Source: JAOUJD01 sp963726405 (GTDB taxonomy: Bacteria > Pseudomonadota > Gammaproteobacteria > Burkholderiales > Burkholderiaceae_F). Taken from it: a stretch of 64,000 nucleotides of DNA. The stretch covers positions 62,001 through 126,000 of the forward strand of contig CAVSCF010000007.1 in assembly GCA_963726405.1 (NCBI GenBank), given 5' to 3'. Shown here one piece after another: positions 1-8,490 of the stretch. The position numbers and the translations under genes were made by a program. Positions within the stretch are counted from its first letter, which is position 1, and the number at the start of each line of letters is the position of its first letter. Below the pieces are notes generated by a model. That model was not told the DNA's origin. It saw only the letters and a list, made by a program, of their open reading frames with translations, and did no database searches.

Positions 1-1214
1 GTCTGCGCACCGGCCTCGGACACGCGGATCAGGCTGGTGCGCTTCTGGAAGTCGTAGACGCCAAGCGGCGACGAGAAGCGCGCGGTGCGCGCCGTGGGCA
101 GGACGTGATTGGGACCGGCGCAATAGTCACCGAGCGCTTCGCTGGTATGCCGCCCGAGGAACAGCGCGCCCGCATGCCGGATCTTCGCCGCCCAGCGGTC
201 CGGGTCGTCGGTGGAGATCTCGAGGTGTTCGGGCGCGATGCGGTCCGCGATCGCGCAGGCATCGTCGAGGTCGCGCGTGAGGATCAAGGCGCCGCGATTG
301 GCGAGCGACTTCTCGATGATCGCGCGACGCGGCATGGTCGGCAGCAGCCTCGCGATCGACGCCTGGACCTTCTCGATGAACGCAGGATCCGGCGTGAGCA
401 GGATCGATTGCGCCAGTTCGTCATGCTCGGCCTGCGAGAACAGGTCCATGGCGATCCAGTCCGGGTCGGTCCGGCCGTCGCAGATCACCAGGATCTCGCT
501 GGGCCCCGCGATCATGTCGATGCCGACGACACCGAACACGCGGCGCTTCGCGGCAGCCACATAGGCGTTGCCCGGACCGACGATCTTGTCGACCGCCGGA
601 ACCGTTTCGGTCCCGTAGGCGAGTGCGGCCACCGCCTGGGCGCCGCCGATGGCAAAGGCGCGCGAGACGCCGGCGAGTGCGGCGGCGGCCAGCACGAGGG
701 GGTTGCGCCTGCCGTCCGGCGTCGGCACGACCATCACGATGTTCTCGACACCGGCGACGTGCGCGGGCAGCGCGTTCATCAGCAGCGACGACGGATAGGC
801 CGCGAGACCTCCCGGGACGTACAGGCCGACGCTGTCGAGCGCGTTCACCCGCTGGCCGAGCTCGGTGCCGTCGTCCTCGGTGTAGGTCCAGGTCGTCGCG
901 ACCTGATGCTCGTGGTACGCGCGGATGCGGCGCGCCGCCGTATCCAGGGCGACGCGCTGCTCGTTCGGCAGCGCCTCAAGCGCGGCCTGCATCTCGCTCG
1001 CCGGGATCTCGAGTTCAGCCACCGCAGCGACACGCATGCGGTCGAACCGGTTCGTGTATTCGAGCAGCGCCGCATCGCCACGCGCCTTCACGTCGTCGAC
1101 GATCGCGGTCGCGACCCGCTCGATCTCGCGGTCGATGGCGGTGTCGACGGCGACGAGCTCGGCGAAGTCCGCGTCGAACGTCGGCTGGCGGCTGTCGAGG
1201 ATGCGGACTTTCAT
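1..1214 (-). CDS. hisD: Histidinol dehydrogenase (3' end cut by window edge)
   Basis: NAD-dependent histidinol dehydrogenase, which oxidises L-histidinol to L-histidine in the last two steps of histidine biosynthesis in the cytoplasm. About 404 codons are present from ATG at 1214; the family is about 430-440 residues, so only the C-terminal tail is missing. Visible family motifs are YVPGGLAAYPSS, VDKIVGPGNAYV, AGPSEILV, the catalytic Glu-His pair in IAPEHLE, and YCAGPNHVLPT. The ATG overlaps the hisG stop codon (ATGA), which fixes the start and implies translational coupling. No irregularity is seen in the part present. Confidence 0.97.
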   Translation of the reverse strand, partial: MKVRILDSRQPTFDADFAELVAVDTAIDREIERVATAIVDDVKARGDAALLEYTNRFDRMRVAAVAELEIPASEMQAALEALPNEQRVALDTAARRIRAYHEHQVATTWTYTEDDGTELGQRVNALDSVGLYVPGGLAAYPSSLLMNALPAHVAGVENIVMVVPTPDGRRNPLVLAAAALAGVSRAFAIGGAQAVAALAYGTETVPAVDKIVGPGNAYVAAAKRRVFGVVGIDMIAGPSEILVICDGRTDPDWIAMDLFSQAEHDELAQSILLTPDPAFIEKVQASIARLLPTMPRRAIIEKSLANRGALILTRDLDDACAIADRIAPEHLEISTDDPDRWAAKIRHAGALFLGRHTSEALGDYCAGPNHVLPTARTARFSSPLGVYDFQKRTSLIRVSEAGAQ

Positions 1215-1849
1215 GCCCGCACGGCCTGCCTGAGGCGATCCACGATCGGCATCAGCGCATCGCGGTTCAGTTTCATGGACGACTGGTTGACGATCAGGCG
1301 CGAGGAGATCGGCGCGATCTCCTCGACCTCGACCAGGTTGTTCGCCTTCAGCGTGCCGCCCGACGAGACGAGGTCGACGATCACGTCGGCGAGCCCGGCC
1401 AGCGGCGCGAGTTCCATCGATCCGTACAGCTTGATGACGTCGACGTGCACGCCCTTGGCGGCGAAGTGCTCGCGCGCCGTCTGGACGTACTTCGTTGCCA
1501 CCCGCAACCGCGCACCGCGCCGGACGGCATTGGCGTAGTCGAATCCCGCCGGCACCGCCACGCACAGGCGGCAGCGCGCGATGTTGAGGTCGACCGGCTG
1601 GTAGAGCCCGGCGCCGCCGTGCTCCATCAGCACATCCTTGCCGGCCACCCCGAAATCGGCGGCGCCGTACTGAACGTAGGTCGGCACGTCGGAAGCGCGC
1701 ACGACGACGATCCGCAAGTCGGGATTCGTCGTCCCGATGATCAGCTTGCGCGAGGTCTCCGGATCCTCGAGCGGCGCGATTCCCGCCGCGGCGAGCAGCG
1801 GCCGTGTCTCGTCGAAGATGCGCCCCTTGGACAGTGCCAGCGTGATCAC
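1211..1849 (-). CDS. hisG: ATP phosphoribosyltransferase, short form
   Basis: Catalyses the first step of histidine synthesis, joining ATP and PRPP to give phosphoribosyl-ATP. At 212 residues this is the short HisG(S) form without the C-terminal regulatory domain, so by family knowledge it should need a HisZ partner, which is not encoded in this window. Motifs include the N-terminal ALSKGR, the DFGVAGKD loop, and the PRPP-binding stretch DVIVDLVSSGGTLKANNL near residues 155-172. The start is a GTG at 1849 that overlaps the murA stop (GTGA), and its own stop overlaps the hisD start, giving a tightly coupled murA-hisG-hisD run. Confidence 0.97.
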   Translation of the reverse strand: MITLALSKGRIFDETRPLLAAAGIAPLEDPETSRKLIIGTTNPDLRIVVVRASDVPTYVQYGAADFGVAGKDVLMEHGGAGLYQPVDLNIARCRLCVAVPAGFDYANAVRRGARLRVATKYVQTAREHFAAKGVHVDVIKLYGSMELAPLAGLADVIVDLVSSGGTLKANNLVEVEEIAPISSRLIVNQSSMKLNRDALMPIVDRLRQAVRA

Positions 1850-3096
1850 TTGACCCTCTCGACCTGCGCTCCGAGCGCGGCCAGCTTGGTTTCCATGTTT
1901 TCGTAACCCCGGTCGAGATGGTAAATGCGATCGACCACGGTTTCGCCTTCAGCCGCCAGCGCGGCGACGACGAGACAGGCGGATGCGCGCAAATCGGTGG
2001 CCATCACCGGCGCGCCGGCGAGGCGCGCGACGCCCTGCACCACGGCGGTGTTGCCCTCGATCGCGATGTCCGCGCCGAACCGCTGCAATTCGGGAACGTG
2101 CATGAAACGGTTCTCGAAGATCGTCTCGGTGATGCGGCCGACGCCGTCGGCGACGCAGTCGAGTGCCATGAACTGCGCCTGCATGTCGGTCGGGAACGCA
2201 GGATAGGGCGCCGTTCGCAGGCTGACGGCGCGCGGGCGGCCCCGCATTCCAATCCGCAGCACGTCGCCGTCGGCCTGCAGTTCGGCGCCGGCTTCCCGCA
2301 GCTTGGCAAGCACGGCGTCGAGCGTGTGAGGCGCCGCGCCACGCAGCGCCGCATTGCCACCCGCCGCGGCCACGGCCGTCAGGAAGGTGCCGGTCTCGAT
2401 GCGGTCCGGCATCACGCGGTGGCGCGCGCCGTGCAGACGCTCCACGCCCTGGACCACGATCGCGCTCGTGCCGGCGCCCGAAATGCGCGCGCCCATCGCG
2501 TTGAGCGCATCGGCGAGGTCAACGACCTCCGGCTCGCGCGCCGCGTTCTCGATGACCGTCTCGCCCTCTGCCAGCGTGGCCGCCATCATCAGGTTCTCGG
2601 TGCCGGTCACGGTCACCATGTCGGTGACGATGCGTGTGCCCTTCAGCCGTTTCGCCTCGGCCACCACGAAGCCGCCCTCGATGCGGATCGTCGCGCCGAG
2701 CGCTTCCAGTCCCTTGATGTGCTGATCGACCGGACGGGCGCCGATGGCGCAGCCGCCGGGCAACGACACGCGCGCGGCGCCGAAGCGCGCGACCAGCGGG
2801 CCGAGCACGAGCACCGACGCGCGCATGGTCTTCACCATCTCGTATGGCGCTTCCGTGTTGGTGACCGCGTCGGCCTTCAGGCGAACGGTGGTGCCGTCCC
2901 GCTCCGCGGCGACGCCCATCTGGCGCAGCAGCTTCAGCGTGGTGGCGACGTCCTGCAACTGGGGCACGTTCTCGACGATGAACTCGTCGGCCGTGAGCAG
3001 GCTGGCTGCGAGGATGGGCAGCGCCGCGTTCTTGGCGCCGGAAATCCGCACCTCGCCATCCAGCGCCTTGCCGCCGCGGATCTTCAGTTTGTCCAT
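1846..3096 (-). CDS. murA: UDP-N-acetylglucosamine 1-carboxyvinyltransferase
   Basis: First committed enzyme of peptidoglycan synthesis; it transfers enolpyruvate from PEP to UDP-GlcNAc in the cytoplasm and is the fosfomycin target. The 416-residue product has the EPSP-synthase-like double fold, the conserved Lys near residue 22 (SGAKNAAL) and the catalytic Cys at about 116 in LPGGCAIGARP. I chose ATG 3096 because a GGAGGCGAC Shine-Dalgarno precedes it and the protein then starts MDKLKIRGG as in the family; the reading frame stays open to 3183 but that extension has no homology I recognise. The 3' end overlaps hisG. E. coli also has mla genes, ibaG and murA in this order. Confidence 0.98.
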   Translation of the reverse strand: MDKLKIRGGKALDGEVRISGAKNAALPILAASLLTADEFIVENVPQLQDVATTLKLLRQMGVAAERDGTTVRLKADAVTNTEAPYEMVKTMRASVLVLGPLVARFGAARVSLPGGCAIGARPVDQHIKGLEALGATIRIEGGFVVAEAKRLKGTRIVTDMVTVTGTENLMMAATLAEGETVIENAAREPEVVDLADALNAMGARISGAGTSAIVVQGVERLHGARHRVMPDRIETGTFLTAVAAAGGNAALRGAAPHTLDAVLAKLREAGAELQADGDVLRIGMRGRPRAVSLRTAPYPAFPTDMQAQFMALDCVADGVGRITETIFENRFMHVPELQRFGADIAIEGNTAVVQGVARLAGAPVMATDLRASACLVVAALAAEGETVVDRIYHLDRGYENMETKLAALGAQVERVK

Positions 3097-3201
3097 GTCG
3101 CCTCCGGCGACCGCGGGTCGCGGCCGACGAAAGTGGATCGCACGCGTGTATCGGGGCGAATCGAGCAGCAGCAAGTCGGGCATGACGTCGGTCTCCGCGC
3201 G

Positions 3202-3222
3202 GCGCCCGCGAAAGGCGGGCGC
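3202..3222. other. GC-rich hairpin between bolA and murA
   Basis: A perfect 8-bp inverted repeat (GCGCCCGC / GCGGGCGC) with a five-base loop lies in the 190-bp spacer between the BolA gene and murA. It has no T-tract on either strand, so it is not a clear terminator. It may stabilise or attenuate the message between the two genes. The rest of the spacer shows nothing recognisable. Confidence 0.4.
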
Positions 3223-3286
3223 TCGCAGCGAAGCGTCGCCGGCCGGCGCGAAGCGGCTGCGAACCGACCGTGAAATCGTCGTGAAG

Positions 3287-3532
3287 TCACCCTTCCATCT
3301 CCCGGTATTCCTCGGGCGTGACCGCGCGGATCGACAGCGCGTGGATTTCTTCGCGCATCCGGTCGCCGAGCGCGGCGTACACGAGCTGGTGGCGTGCCAC
3401 GCGGTTCCTGCCGGCGAACTGCGCGCTGACGATCAGCGCCTGGAAGTGCCGGCCATCGCCGTCCACCTCCACGCGTTCGCAATCGAGGCTCTGTTCGATG
3501 TAGCGCTTGACGTCTTCCGGAGTCGGGTCCAT
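3287..3532 (-). CDS. ibaG: BolA family protein, IbaG-like
   Basis: An 81-residue BolA-fold protein. BolA/IbaG proteins pair with monothiol glutaredoxins and take part in iron-sulfur cluster handling and stress response. The conserved FxGxxRVxRHQLVY core (AGRNRVARHQLVYAAL, about residues 40-55) and the following HALSI are present. ATG 3532 lies 8 bp downstream of the permease stop. The position between the mla/ABC genes and murA matches ibaG in E. coli and the equivalent gene in Burkholderia, so I use that name rather than bolA. Confidence 0.9.
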   Translation of the reverse strand: MDPTPEDVKRYIEQSLDCERVEVDGDGRHFQALIVSAQFAGRNRVARHQLVYAALGDRMREEIHALSIRAVTPEEYREMEG

Positions 3533-3540
3533 GTCGAGGA

Positions 3541-4356
3541 TCAGTGCCTGAGTTTGAAGCCGCGCGCGAGGAGCGCGACGGCGATGCCGGCGGTGAACGC
3601 AAACGCCGTGGCTACCACCGCAAGGCTGATCCACGGGTTCACATCCGACTGCGCGAAGAAGCCGTAACGGAAGCCGTCGATCATGTAGAAGAAGGGGTTG
3701 AAGTGCGACACGGTTTGCCAGAAGGGCGGCAGCCCGTGCACCGAATAGAACACGCCGGACAGGAAGGTGGCCGGCATCACGATGAAATTCTGGAATGCCG
3801 CCAGCTGGTCGAACTTGTCGGCCCAGATGCCCGCGATCAGGCCCAGCGAGCCGAGCATCCCGGCGCCGAGGACGGCGAAGGCAAGCGACCACCAGGGCGC
3901 CACAAACGACGGGGGCGCGAACCACACCGTGATCAGGAACACCCCCGTGCCGACCACGACGCCGCGGACGACCGCCGCCGCCACATACGCTCCGAACAGT
4001 TGCCAATGCGAGAACGGCGGCAGCAGCACGAAGATGAGGCTGCCCATGATCTTCGACTGGATGAGGCTCGACGACGAATTGGCGAAAGCGTTCTGCAGCA
4101 CGCTCATCATCACCAGACCGGGGACCAGGAACGCCGTGTAGCTCACGCCCGGCAGCGCCTCGACGTGCTCCTCGAGAACGTGACCGAACACCAGCAGGTA
4201 GAGGACCGAGGTGAGTACCGGCGCGGCGATCGTCTGGAAGCTGACTTTCCAGAAGCGCAGCATCTCCTTCGTCAGCAGGGTGCGGAAGGCGACCGCCGGC
4301 GAACTCCTCGCAACGGCGGCCACCGGTGCCACTCCACGCCCCGCAACCGCGTTCAC
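3541..4356 (-). CDS. ABC-2 type exporter permease (YadH-like)
   Basis: A 271-residue integral membrane permease of the ABC-2 family, with about six hydrophobic segments and the ABC-2 signature region around FLSGVFYSVHGLPPFWQ (about residues 195-211). It should form an exporter with the ATPase encoded just upstream; E. coli YadH is the nearest named relative, substrate unknown. The start is GTG 4356, which overlaps the ATPase stop as GTGA. The frame is open further upstream, but that stretch lies wholly inside the ATPase gene and is not membrane-like. Confidence 0.9.
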   Translation of the reverse strand: MNAVAGRGVAPVAAVARSSPAVAFRTLLTKEMLRFWKVSFQTIAAPVLTSVLYLLVFGHVLEEHVEALPGVSYTAFLVPGLVMMSVLQNAFANSSSSLIQSKIMGSLIFVLLPPFSHWQLFGAYVAAAVVRGVVVGTGVFLITVWFAPPSFVAPWWSLAFAVLGAGMLGSLGLIAGIWADKFDQLAAFQNFIVMPATFLSGVFYSVHGLPPFWQTVSHFNPFFYMIDGFRYGFFAQSDVNPWISLAVVATAFAFTAGIAVALLARGFKLRH

Positions 4357-5273
4357 GCCGCCACCCGTTGGGACTTCCCGGCATCGGAGGTGATCTGCAG
4401 GAACACGTCCTCCAGGTCCGCGCGCCCGACCTCGACGTCGTCCAGCACGCAGCCCGCGGCCTCGCAGGCGTTCAGCACCGCCGCCACATCGGACGGCTGC
4501 GACAGGCGCAACAGGACGGCGCCGTCGCGCTCGTCGATGCGGTGCGCGAGCACGGAAGCCGGCAGCGTGCCGCGTGCGCGCAGCGTCATCTGGACCCCGG
4601 CAACGCGGGCGAGCAACGCGCGCGTCGTATCCAGCGCCACCACGCGACCCGACTTCAGCATGGCGATGCGCTGGCATAGCGCCTGGGCTTCCTCGAGGTA
4701 GTGCGTGGTCAGCACGATCGTGTGGCCTTCGCGGTTCAGTCGCCGGATGAACGACCACAGCGTCTGGCGCAACTCGACGTCGACGCCCGCGGTCGGCTCG
4801 TCGAGGACGATCACCGGCGGCTTGTGCACCAGCGCCTGCGCCACCAGCACGCGGCGCTTCATGCCGCCGGACAGGGCGCGCATGTTGGTGTCCGCCTTGG
4901 CGGTGAGCCCCAGGTTTTCCAGTACCTCGTCGATCCATGCCGCGTTGTCGCTCAGGCCGAAGTAGCCCGACTGGAAGACCAGCGTTTCGCGCGCGGTGAA
5001 GAACGGATCGAAGGCGAGTTCCTGCGGAACCACGCCGAGCGCCAGTCGCGCCGCGCGCGAATCGTCGACGACGTCGTGGCCCAGGACGCTCACCCGGCCG
5101 CTCGTCGCGCGCACGAGGCCGGCGATGATGGAAATCAGTGTGGTCTTGCCTGCGCCGTTCGGGCCGAGCAGGCCGAAGAACTCGCCCGGCTCGATCGTGA
5201 GGTCGACGCGGTCCAGCGCTGCGAGCGACCCGTAGCGCTTGGTAACGGAGGAAACCTGGATGGCGGCGGTCAC
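4353..5273 (-). CDS. ABC transporter ATPase (YadG-like)
   Basis: A 306-residue ATP-binding subunit of an ABC-2 exporter. Walker A is GPNGAGKTT near residues 37-45, the signature is LSGGMKRR, Walker B is VIVLDEPTAGVD and the switch His is in LTTHYLEEA. The C-terminal 80 residues form the extra domain common in YadG/DrrA-type ATPases. It is coupled to the permease by a 4-bp overlap and lies 94 bp downstream of mlaB. Its place between mlaB and the BolA gene is usual in betaproteobacteria as I recall, but a role in lipid transport is inference. Confidence 0.93.
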   Translation of the reverse strand: MTAAIQVSSVTKRYGSLAALDRVDLTIEPGEFFGLLGPNGAGKTTLISIIAGLVRATSGRVSVLGHDVVDDSRAARLALGVVPQELAFDPFFTARETLVFQSGYFGLSDNAAWIDEVLENLGLTAKADTNMRALSGGMKRRVLVAQALVHKPPVIVLDEPTAGVDVELRQTLWSFIRRLNREGHTIVLTTHYLEEAQALCQRIAMLKSGRVVALDTTRALLARVAGVQMTLRARGTLPASVLAHRIDERDGAVLLRLSQPSDVAAVLNACEAAGCVLDDVEVGRADLEDVFLQITSDAGKSQRVAA

Positions 5274-5367
5274 GAGAAGAACGGCGCGCGCGGCGCCGCG
5301 GAAGGAACCTGGGATTGTAGTCGCCGGCTGTGCGCGTTCCCGTGCGCCCGGCCGACGAATTCCCGCG

Positions 5368-5640
5368 TCAGCGGCCCGCTTCGTCCAGATCCAGCAAGGG
5401 CGCGACGCCGTACACGGTCGCCAGGCTGGCGAGTCCCGCCGGCAGCCCCGAGAGCCTCAGTTGCGCGCCGCGCGCCTGCGCTTCGCGCTGCCACGCCAGG
5501 ACCACGGCGACCGCGGACGAATCGCAGGTAAGCACCGCGGACAGGTCGAAGGCGGCATCGCCCCCGCGGATGGCCTCGATGCCCGCGGACGCGATCTGCG
5601 CCGCGTTGTTCATGCCGATATCCGTGCTGTCGACGCGCAT
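5368..5640 (-). CDS. mlaB: Phospholipid transport STAS-domain protein MlaB
   Basis: A 90-residue STAS-domain protein; MlaB binds the MlaF ATPase and supports assembly and activity of the MlaFEDB complex at the inner membrane. The central DLSAVLTCDSSAVAVVLAW stretch matches the STAS core, including the Ser/Thr after the conserved Asp. It follows mlaC by 8 bp. Sequence similarity alone would be weak for so small a protein, and the operon position makes the call secure. Confidence 0.88.
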   Translation of the reverse strand: MRVDSTDIGMNNAAQIASAGIEAIRGGDAAFDLSAVLTCDSSAVAVVLAWQREAQARGAQLRLSGLPAGLASLATVYGVAPLLDLDEAGR

Positions 5641-5648
5641 GGCGGGGC

Positions 5649-6302
5649 TCAGGCCTTCTTGCCCTGCTCGAGCTGCTTGTTGCGGTCGGCCAGGGTCTTG
5701 ATCAGGCCGTCGACGCCGCCCGAGTTGATCTGCGACGCGAACTGCGTCTTGTAATTCTCGACCAGCCAGACACCGAGGATGTTGACGTCGTAGATCTTCC
5801 AGCCGGCCTCGGTCTTCTCGAGCCGATAGTCGAGCTGGATCGGGTCGCCGCGCGTCGCGACGATGTTCGTGCCCACCATCACGTCGGTCTCACCCGGCTG
5901 CGCGCGGAACGGCCGCAGCTTGACCTGGTGGTCCGTCACCTGGGAGAGTGCGCCACTGTAGGTGCGCACCAGCAAGGCACGGAACTCGCGTGTCAGCGCC
6001 GCGCGCTGCTCGGGCGTGGCCTGCCGCCAGCCGCGACCCACCGCGAGCTGCGTCATCTTCTGGAAATCGACGTACGGCAGGACCTTCTCGTCGACCAGTT
6101 TCTGCACGCGGTTGATGTCGCCGCTCTTCAGCGCGTTGTCGGCCTTGATGGCGTTGAGCACGTCGTTGGACAGGTCGCGGACGAGCGCATCGGGCGTGGA
6201 CGTGGCAGATGGCGCGGCGGCAGGGGATTGCGCCGAAACCGACCCCGCCACCAGCAGGCACGCGCCAAGCGCGACGGACTTGAACATGTTCAGCACAGAC
6301 AT
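5649..6302 (-). CDS. mlaC: Periplasmic phospholipid-binding protein MlaC
   Basis: A 217-residue periplasmic carrier that shuttles phospholipids between the outer-membrane MlaA complex and inner-membrane MlaFEDB. It begins with a Sec signal peptide ending near SVSAQS (residues 19-25), then the Tol_Tol_Ttg2 fold with the conserved YVDFQKMTQLAVGRGWRQAT and the GVWLVENYKTQF stretches. It lies 21 bp downstream of mlaA and 8 bp upstream of mlaB. An internal Met at codon 6 is an alternative start. Confidence 0.95.
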   Translation of the reverse strand: MSVLNMFKSVALGACLLVAGSVSAQSPAAAPSATSTPDALVRDLSNDVLNAIKADNALKSGDINRVQKLVDEKVLPYVDFQKMTQLAVGRGWRQATPEQRAALTREFRALLVRTYSGALSQVTDHQVKLRPFRAQPGETDVMVGTNIVATRGDPIQLDYRLEKTEAGWKIYDVNILGVWLVENYKTQFASQINSGGVDGLIKTLADRNKQLEQGKKA

Positions 6303-6323
6303 CGGGTCATCCCTTCGTAAGCG

Positions 6324-7160
6324 TCATTGCGCCGGCTTCGGAGGCGCTGGCTGTTTAACGTCCGGGCCGGCGGGCGGTGGACCGGAACTACCCGTACCGG
6401 CGGCCGGTTTGGCCGGCGGTTCCGGGTCCGGCTCTTCGTCGTACGGGTCCTTCTCGCGCGGCGGGTTGCCGTCGAATACCTGGTTACGGCGGCGCTGAAG
6501 ATACCCGTCCCGGATGAAGGTGTATTTGTCGAGCGCCGCCCCGGAAATCACGTCGTCCGTCTGCAGCAGCTGGTCACGCGCGTTGACGGTCCGCACACCG
6601 AAGATGGTGTTGCGCACGCTGACGTTGTTGATCCAGAAGTTCACGTCCAGGAACGTCTCGACGCCGAGCCCGGCGCTGTCGCGGAACGAGCTGGGCCCGA
6701 ACAGCGGCAGGACCAGGAAGGGTCCCTGGCCGAGGCCCCACTTCCCGAGCGTCTGTCCGAAGTCCTCGCGGTGCCGCTCGAGACCCATGCGGGTCCCCAC
6801 GTCGAAGCACCCGAGCAGGCCGACCGTCGAGTTCACCGCGAAGCGGCAGACGTCGGACACGGCTTCGGCGGGCTTGCCCTGCAGCAGGTTGTTGATCGCG
6901 TTGGAGGGCTCGCGCAGGTTGCTGAAGCCGTTCGAGAGGCAGTCCTGCACCGGGTCGGGCAGGACCGCGTCGTACAGCTGCGCCAGCGGCTTCAGCACCA
7001 CCTTGTCGAGGCCCTCGTTGAGCGCGAACACCTGACGGTTGAACGCTTCCAGCGGATCGCGCGGATCCTCGCCGGCGTTGGGCGGCACCGTGGCGCAGCC
7101 CGCGAGCAGCGCGCCGAGCGCGAGCGCGGCCATGGCGAGGGAACGGCGAAGCCAGAGCAT
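6324..7160 (-). CDS. mlaA: Outer-membrane lipoprotein MlaA (VacJ)
   Basis: Lipoprotein that removes misplaced phospholipids from the outer leaflet of the outer membrane and passes them to MlaC. From ATG 7160 the product is 278 residues with a compact signal peptide and the lipobox LLAGC at about residue 22, then the family core DPLEAFNRQVFALNEGLD. The C-terminal tail beyond about residue 235 is Pro/Lys/Gly-rich and low complexity. An in-frame ATG at 7205, only 8 bp from mlaD, would add 15 residues before the signal peptide; I prefer 7160 because the signal peptide is then normal. Confidence 0.93.
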   Translation of the reverse strand: MLWLRRSLAMAALALGALLAGCATVPPNAGEDPRDPLEAFNRQVFALNEGLDKVVLKPLAQLYDAVLPDPVQDCLSNGFSNLREPSNAINNLLQGKPAEAVSDVCRFAVNSTVGLLGCFDVGTRMGLERHREDFGQTLGKWGLGQGPFLVLPLFGPSSFRDSAGLGVETFLDVNFWINNVSVRNTIFGVRTVNARDQLLQTDDVISGAALDKYTFIRDGYLQRRRNQVFDGNPPREKDPYDEEPDPEPPAKPAAGTGSSGPPPAGPDVKQPAPPKPAQ

Positions 7161-7212
7161 CGAGGTTTCCACGTATTCCCGGTGGGCAAGCTCCGAGCCC
7201 GTCATGGCGCCT

Positions 7213-7686
7213 TTACTTCCGCTCCCCGCCCGGCTCGGCGGCCTTGCTGTACAGGAACTGACCGATGAGATTCTCCAGCACGACAGCCGACTGCGTCATC
7301 TTGATCGAGTCGCCAGGCTTGAGGTTCTGGTCCGAGCCACCCGGTTCCAGGCCGATGTACTGGTCGCCGAGAAGGCCCGACGTGAGGATCTTCGCCGACG
7401 TATCGGCGGGGAACGCCACGCCCTGCTCCAGTTCCATGGTGACCAGCCCCTGGTAGCTCTTTGCGTCGAGTGCGATCGCGGTGACCCGCCCGACCGTCAC
7501 GCCGGCGCTCTTCACCGGGGCGCGCACCTTGAGGCCACCGATGTTGTCGAACTTCGCGCTGACGGCGTAGGTGCTGCCGAGGCGGAAGCTGGCGAGATTC
7601 GCGGCCTTCAGCGCGAGGAAGACGATGGCGAGCAGGCCCAGCAACACGAACACGCCGACCATCGTCTCGATACTCTTACGTCCCAT
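7213..7686 (-). CDS. mlaD: Phospholipid transport MCE-domain protein MlaD
   Basis: A 157-residue inner-membrane-anchored MCE protein; MlaD hexamers form the periplasmic lipid-binding ring of MlaFEDB. One N-terminal transmembrane helix (about residues 7-28, VGVFVLLGLLAIVFLALKA) is followed by a single MCE domain with GLKVRAPVKSAGVTVGRV and LLGDQYIGLEPGG. It lies 12 bp downstream of mlaE. Confidence 0.96.
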   Translation of the reverse strand: MGRKSIETMVGVFVLLGLLAIVFLALKAANLASFRLGSTYAVSAKFDNIGGLKVRAPVKSAGVTVGRVTAIALDAKSYQGLVTMELEQGVAFPADTSAKILTSGLLGDQYIGLEPGGSDQNLKPGDSIKMTQSAVVLENLIGQFLYSKAAEPGGERK

Positions 7687-7698
7687 TGCAGACTCCGT

Positions 7699-8490
7699 TC
7701 ATCTCGGCGCACTGAACATCAGCGCGGTGAGCACAAAATCGAGGCCCAGCACGGCCAGCGAGGACACCACGACCGTGCGGGTCGTCGCCTGCGCGACGCC
7801 TTCCGGCGTCGCCTGCGCCTCGTACCCCTGGTAGAGCGCGATGAAGGTGCAGGCGATGCCGAACACGATGCTCTTGACGACGCCGTTGCCGACGTCGTCC
7901 CACGCATCGACACCGTTCTGCATCTGCGACCAGAACGCCCCCGGGTCAATGCCGATCATCAGGACGCCGACCACGTAGCCTCCCATGATGCCGACGGCGG
8001 AGAACATGGCTGCCAGCATCGGCATCGCGACGATCCCGGCCAGGAAGCGCGGTGCGAGCACGCGCTGCTTGGGATCGACCGCCATCATCTCCATCGCCGC
8101 GAGTTGCTCCCCCGCCTTCATCAAGCCGATCTCGGCGGTGAGCGATGTTCCGGCGCGGCCGGCGAACAGCAGCCCGGTCACCACCGGGCCGAGTTCCCGC
8201 ACGAGCGACAGCGCGACGAGCAGGCCGAGCGACTCGGCTGCACCGTAGCGGCTCAGCGTGTAGTAGCCCTGCAGCGCGAGCACGAAGCCCACCGCGAGGC
8301 CGGATGCGGCGATGATCACCAGCGAGTAGTTCCCGATGGCGTGAATCTGGCTGATCGTCAGGAAGAACCGGTTGAGCGCCGACGGCAGGCTGCGCAGCAG
8401 GTCGACGAGAAAGAAGGCGCTATGGCCCAGGCCGCGCAGCATGCCGAGCGCCCAGGCACCGAGCCTTTGCAGCAGGCCGGAGGCGTTCAC
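7699..8490 (-). CDS. mlaE: Phospholipid transport permease MlaE
   Basis: A 263-residue membrane permease of the MlaE family with about five hydrophobic segments and the family hallmark LVRELGPVVTGLLFAGRAG followed by AEIGLMKAGEQLAAME. It partners MlaF and the MlaD ring to move phospholipids across the periplasm. The start is GTG 8490, overlapping the mlaF stop as GTGA. The longer open frame upstream lies inside mlaF and is not homologous. Confidence 0.95.
   Translation of the reverse strand: MNASGLLQRLGAWALGMLRGLGHSAFFLVDLLRSLPSALNRFFLTISQIHAIGNYSLVIIAASGLAVGFVLALQGYYTLSRYGAAESLGLLVALSLVRELGPVVTGLLFAGRAGTSLTAEIGLMKAGEQLAAMEMMAVDPKQRVLAPRFLAGIVAMPMLAAMFSAVGIMGGYVVGVLMIGIDPGAFWSQMQNGVDAWDDVGNGVVKSIVFGIACTFIALYQGYEAQATPEGVAQATTRTVVVSSLAVLGLDFVLTALMFSAPR

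Noticed and set aside
3097..3183. 29-residue N-terminal extension of MurA
   Set aside because: No homology and no better Shine-Dalgarno; ATG 3096 has GGAGG at good spacing and gives the family N-terminus.
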